Assembly (NCBI RefSeq): GCF_009827445.1
Contig: NZ_WTYI01000001.1
Coordinates: forward strand, 1,998,381 to 2,062,380
Length of the DNA: 64,000 bases
From: Qipengyuania aquimaris
Lineage (GTDB): Bacteria; Pseudomonadota; Alphaproteobacteria; Sphingomonadales; Sphingomonadaceae
Direction: 5' to 3'
The first letter of the stretch is position 1; each line of letters opens with the position of its first letter. A program made the position numbers and the translations under genes. The notes under the pieces were generated by a model. The model saw only the letters and a list, made by a program, of their open reading frames with translations. It searched no databases and had not been told where the DNA came from. Shown here piece by piece: positions 63,512 through 64,000 of the stretch.

Positions 63512-64000
63512 GCTATACGGAAGAATCCAGCATGACGCAGCGCGCATGGTTCCGCCCCGTGGTAGGGCTGTGGTTCGCCCTCCTCCTCGGCGCAGGGACG
63601 CTAGGCGTGCTTTACGTGATGGCTCCCGCAACGCGCGACTATTACTTCGCGCGCACCGGACTGGCCGGCCTGCATCCCTACTTTGAAGCGCCTGTCGGCA
63701 TGGCAGGGTTTGCGGCAGTCGCCGTCGTGGCCGCGCTTGTCGGCCTGGTGTTCGGCCTAATCGTCGCGGCGCGGCTCGCCAAAAGGGACGATGCAGATCT
63801 CGAGGAGGTCTGGGCCGACGAAGATGCCCCCGAGCAGGTCGTAGAAGAAGAAGAACCGGCACGAAACCGCGTTTTCTCGGCCCGAGAGGACATCGACGGA
63901 GACGGGATCGCCATCACGGAGACCGCGGAGTTCGTCGAGATCGATGACCGTGTCCAGAACGAGGTCAATGTCGAGGTTCTCGAAGAGAGGATACCTGTCG
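63508..64000 (+). CDS. Membrane protein, 3' end outside window
   Basis: Starts at ATG 63508, which overlaps the glycosyltransferase stop, and stays open to the window end (164 codons seen). Two TM helices (LWFALLLGAGTLGVLYVM and AAVAVVAALVGLVFGLIVAA) enclose a short loop. A long acidic region follows (VVEEEEPARN, IDGDGIAITET). No family recognised; probably another member of the exosortase-linked operon. Confidence 0.7.
   Translation, partial: MSYTEESSMTQRAWFRPVVGLWFALLLGAGTLGVLYVMAPATRDYYFARTGLAGLHPYFEAPVGMAGFAAVAVVAALVGLVFGLIVAARLAKRDDADLEEVWADEDAPEQVVEEEEPARNRVFSAREDIDGDGIAITETAEFVEIDDRVQNEVNVEVLEERIPV

Overview
This 64-kb window is a G+C-rich, gene-dense chromosomal segment from an alphaproteobacterium, most likely a member of the Sphingomonadales close to Erythrobacter/Qipengyuania/Altererythrobacter. 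That placement is inference from gene content: a DUF2171 protein, an MJ0042 zinc-ribbon protein beside ftsEX, a metX-metW pair, a DUF2807 GSGD-repeat lipoprotein, an exosortase-A-type O-glycosylation locus, LOV/HWE signalling genes and EcfG-like promoters. There is no prophage, insertion sequence, CRISPR array, rRNA or complete mobile element. The only RNA gene I can support is one tRNA-Leu(GAG).

Layout. Positions 1-3.2 kb look accessory: a 5'-truncated unknown gene, a SEC-C protein broken by an apparent 1-nt insertion, a membrane-anchored thermonuclease, a sulfotransferase flanked by a ~41-bp imperfect repeat of the nuclease 3' end, a run of small hairpins, and an A+T-richer DUF4145 gene only 5 nt behind nrdB. 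From 3.2 to 10.4 kb ribonucleotide reductase nrdB and nrdA (both minus strand, no ATP-cone) enclose two probable stress genes, a diguanylate cyclase, a glycosyltransferase and a small membrane protein. From 10.9 to 16.4 kb come a TonB-C-like exported protein, an acyl-CoA-ligase-type enzyme and a two-gene unit made of a TIR-TM-TPR protein and a small unknown protein. This unit is the best candidate for an uncharacterised system. From 16.4 to 33 kb the genes are mostly housekeeping: guaA, a methyltransferase, two tandem HhH-GPD DNA glycosylases, tldD, an ABC ATPase, nadB, a PilZ protein, sdaA, gyrB with an apparently leaderless promoter, and an AI-2E-family permease.

From 33 to 43.3 kb lie catabolic and central-carbon genes: putA, glpD-mtnP, a divergent PEP-carboxylase-like protein with altered signature motifs, and an FAD-linked oxidase. 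From 43.4 to 49.2 kb are a His-rich patatin-like lipase and a probable blue-light signalling module: a LOV protein overlapping a CheB-CheR-PAS-HWE kinase, with a single-domain response regulator convergent on the kinase 3' end. From 49.3 to 53.4 kb come the tRNA, the zinc-ribbon protein and a tight ftsE-ftsX-ydcF-plsC envelope operon. From 53.4 to 57.2 kb are tyrA-hisC (minus) and metX-metW (plus) for amino acid synthesis. The last part carries a DUF4126 membrane protein, the GSGD-repeat lipoprotein, a thiolase/MaoC pair, and the edge of an exosortase-associated polysaccharide/O-glycosylation locus (ligase, a 57-residue membrane protein, glycosyltransferase, and a 3'-truncated membrane protein).

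Recurring themes are cyclic-di-GMP (GGDEF, PilZ), light/stress signalling (LOV-HWE, three EcfG-like promoters), envelope biogenesis (ftsEX, plsC, exosortase-linked glycosylation), and compact operons with 4-bp ATGA/GTGA overlaps.
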